DNA of 64,000 nt from Streptomyces sennicomposti (GTDB lineage: Bacteria; Actinomycetota; Actinomycetes; Streptomycetales; Streptomycetaceae), in the NCBI RefSeq assembly GCF_019890635.1, contig NZ_JAIOAB010000023.1, positions 1 through 64,000 on the forward strand. The letters are read 5' to 3'. Below the pieces are notes generated by a model. It was not told where the DNA came from, made no database searches, and was given only the letters and a program-made list of their open reading frames with translations. Made by a program: the position numbers and the translations under genes. Of this stretch, positions 62,208 to 64,000 are shown piece by piece; within the stretch, counting starts at the first letter, position 1; the number at the start of each line of letters is the position of its first letter.

Positions 62208-63733
62208 TCAGCCGGCGGAATGTGCTCCGGGCCGGAGCGGGACTGGTGTCCGCGGGGACCGTCGGACTGTCCTTCGCGCCGTCCTGGGCGGCCGGGACGG
62301 ACCGGGCGGCCCGGGTGCCGTGGAACCGGCTGGAGCGCAGACTGCGCGGCTCCCTGGTGCTGCCCACCGACCCCGACTACCCGCGGGCCCGGCACCTGGC
62401 CCTGCTCCAGTTCGACGCGGTCAGCCCGCAGGCCATCGCCTACTGCGCGACCGAGAACGACATCCGCGAGTGCGTCCTCTTCGCCCGCCACCACGCCCTG
62501 CCGGTGACCCCGCGCAGCGGCGGCCACAACCTGGCGGGCTGGTCGACCACCACCGGCCTGGTCATCGACCTCTCCCGGATCGCCCATGTGACACCCGGCG
62601 CCGACACCGTCCGCGTGGGACCCGGCGCGCAGGCCGTGGACATCCTGGCCGCGCTCGCCCCGCACGGCATGCAGATACCGGCCGGACTGTGCGCCACCGT
62701 CTGCCCCGGCGGATTCGTCACCGGCGGCGGCATCGGCATGACCACACGGGTGGGCGGACTCGGCGCCGACCGGCTGGTGTCCGCGCGGGTCGTGCTCGCC
62801 GACGGGCAGGTCGTGCACTGCTCCGAGGACCGCCACAGCGAACTGTTCTGGGCGCTGCGCGGAGGCGGCGGCGGGAACTTCGGCATCGTCAGCGAGTTCG
62901 AGATGCGCCCCACCCGCATCCAGCGGGTCGCCGGGTACAACCTCGCCTGGCCCTGGGACCGCGCCGCCGACGTCACCCGCGCCTGGCAGGAGTGGACCGC
63001 GAACGGCCCGGACGCCCTCGGCGGCACCCTGGACCTGCTCCTGACCGACGCCGCCGAGGGCGTCCGGCCGCTCGCCCTCGTCGGCGGCTTCCTGGCCGGT
63101 CCGCGCGCCGAGCTGGAGACCCTGCTGGACCAGCTCTGCTCCCTCGTCGGGTCCGCCCCCACCTCCCGCGAGACCCGCGAACAGAGCTACCAGGCCGAGA
63201 TGATGAGCCTGTGGGGCTGCTCGGGCACGGCCGCGGAATGCCACCTGGAGGGCGACAACCCCGTCGCCGCCGTGCCACGGCACGAGGTCATCGTCGCCAC
63301 CGGCCGCCTGCTGGCGGACCCCCTCGGCGCCACCGACACCGAGGCCGCCCTCGCCGCGCTGGAGGGCGGCCGGCACGCGGGCCAGTTCCACAACCTGTCC
63401 ATGTACGCGCTCGGCGGCGCCGCGGGCCGGGTGCGCCCCGACGAGACCGCCTTCGTCCACCGCTCGGCCCGGTTCTTCACCGGATACTCGGCCGGCTTCC
63501 TGCACGCCGACGACTTCCAGGAGAGCCATGCCGCCGCCGAGCGCTGGGTCGACGACGGCATGCTCGTGATCGATCCGCACCGCAGCGGACCGGCCTACAT
63601 CAACTTCCCCGACCTGAAACTGCCGCACTGGCAGACGTCCTACTACGGCGCGAACTACCCGCGCCTGCGCAGGGTCAAGCGCCACTATGATCCCGATGCC
63701 TTCTTCCACCGGCCGCAGAGCATCGAACTGTGA
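62204..63733 (+). CDS. Tat-exported FAD-dependent oxidase, berberine-bridge type
   Basis: A 509-residue BBE flavoprotein. The N-terminus MISRRNVLRAGAGLVSAGTV is a Tat signal with the twin arginine, cleaved around SWAAG. FAD-linking His in RSGGHNLAGWS and Cys in GLCATVCPGG, and the BBE end YYGANYPRLRRVKRHYDPD, are present. Export of a folded flavoprotein suggests a final extracellular oxidation of the product. It starts inside the monooxygenase stop (ATGA). Confidence 0.93.
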   Translation: MISRRNVLRAGAGLVSAGTVGLSFAPSWAAGTDRAARVPWNRLERRLRGSLVLPTDPDYPRARHLALLQFDAVSPQAIAYCATENDIRECVLFARHHALPVTPRSGGHNLAGWSTTTGLVIDLSRIAHVTPGADTVRVGPGAQAVDILAALAPHGMQIPAGLCATVCPGGFVTGGGIGMTTRVGGLGADRLVSARVVLADGQVVHCSEDRHSELFWALRGGGGGNFGIVSEFEMRPTRIQRVAGYNLAWPWDRAADVTRAWQEWTANGPDALGGTLDLLLTDAAEGVRPLALVGGFLAGPRAELETLLDQLCSLVGSAPTSRETREQSYQAEMMSLWGCSGTAAECHLEGDNPVAAVPRHEVIVATGRLLADPLGATDTEAALAALEGGRHAGQFHNLSMYALGGAAGRVRPDETAFVHRSARFFTGYSAGFLHADDFQESHAAAERWVDDGMLVIDPHRSGPAYINFPDLKLPHWQTSYYGANYPRLRRVKRHYDPDAFFHRPQSIEL

Positions 63734-63761
63734 GAGACCGGTGACCCGAAAGGAGAACACT

Positions 63762-64000
63762 GTGTCAACGAAGGCGCCGGGGCCCGCACGACTCGGGCAG
63801 CGCGCGACTCTCTTAGTCCTGAGCATCACCCAGCTGATGGTGACGGTCGACGTCACCGTCGTGACCATCGCCTACCCGCACATCCAGGACAGCCTGGGCA
63901 TCGACCCCGTCCAGCTCCAGTGGGTGACCACCGCCTACACCGTCGCCTTCGGCGGCTTCCTGCTGCTCGCCGGCCGCGCGGCGGACCTCCTCGGCAAACG
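63762..64000 (+). CDS. MFS drug-exporter (DHA2 type), truncated at window end
   Basis: GTG 63762 after AAAGGAGAA. The visible 79 residues start VSTKAPGPARLGQRATLLVL and continue with TM1 (SITQLMVTVDVTVVTIAYPHI, motif D1-like DVTVVTIAYP) and TM2 (LQWVTTAYTVAFGGFLLLAGRAADLLGK), diagnostic of EmrB/QacA exporters. Codon 18 is TTA (63813-63815), the rare leucine codon read by bldA tRNA. It follows the oxidase by 28 bp and probably exports the cluster product. Confidence 0.9.
   Translation, partial: MSTKAPGPARLGQRATLLVLSITQLMVTVDVTVVTIAYPHIQDSLGIDPVQLQWVTTAYTVAFGGFLLLAGRAADLLGK

Overview
The window is very GC-rich, uses GTG and TTG starts freely, packs genes with ATGA/GTGA overlaps and carries families typical of Streptomyces (SARP regulator, DUF574-type methyltransferase, ergothioneine genes, secreted lipoproteins). 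From memory, the order lipoprotein / DUF574 methyltransferase / PAS-GGDEF-EAL protein / LysR / succinate dehydrogenase / egtABCD resembles the SCO0910-SCO0930 part of the Streptomyces coelicolor left arm. I read it as a Streptomyces chromosome-arm segment, without being able to name a species.

Layout. (1) 1-7.2 kb: a lipoprotein, a methyltransferase translationally coupled to an RmdA-type cyclic-di-GMP enzyme, and a divergent LysR/NmrA pair. The two convergent gaps here each hold four tandem copies of a ~69-bp hairpin repeat. (2) 7.2-11.6 kb: LysR plus a three-gene succinate dehydrogenase/fumarate reductase operon. (3) 11.8-16 kb: a two-gene acyltransferase pair (ornithine-lipid-like) facing a UvrA2-type ATPase. 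(4) 16-23 kb: a MerR regulator fused to a DNA-polymerase sliding-clamp-like module, a receptor Ser/Thr kinase, a luciferase-like oxidoreductase, a HAD phosphatase, dodecin and an orphan solute-binding lipoprotein. (5) 23-27.6 kb: egtABCD for ergothioneine, with egtE absent. (6) 28-50 kb: accessory genes, mostly regulator-target pairs with readable operators: PARG macrodomain and MazF-like proteins, SufR-like regulator plus membrane protein, flotillin plus NfeD-like protein, TetR/FMN reductase, TetR/TetX-like monooxygenase, LacI, thioredoxin, deformylase, BlaI/M56 peptidase, pirin, MarR/amidohydrolase and XRE/SDR. Several of these proteins carry in-frame microsatellites. (7) 50-51.7 kb: two hypothetical proteins.

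(8) 51.7-64 kb (runs off the right edge): the left border of a natural-product gene cluster. It contains an AfsR-type SARP, a degenerate asparagine-synthetase-like protein with a winged-helix regulator, two berberine-bridge-type FAD oxidases (one with a Tat signal), a cytochrome P450, an aromatic-type FAD monooxygenase and an MFS exporter with an in-frame TTA (bldA) codon. The promoter of the asparagine-synthetase-like gene has 11-bp-phased heptamers exactly 8 bp from a -10-like hexamer, the classical SARP arrangement. A 50-residue secreted peptide gene lies antisense to the 3' end of the SARP gene. The scaffold-forming genes are not in this window, so the product class cannot be named.

No rRNA, tRNA, CRISPR array, transposase or prophage was recognised.
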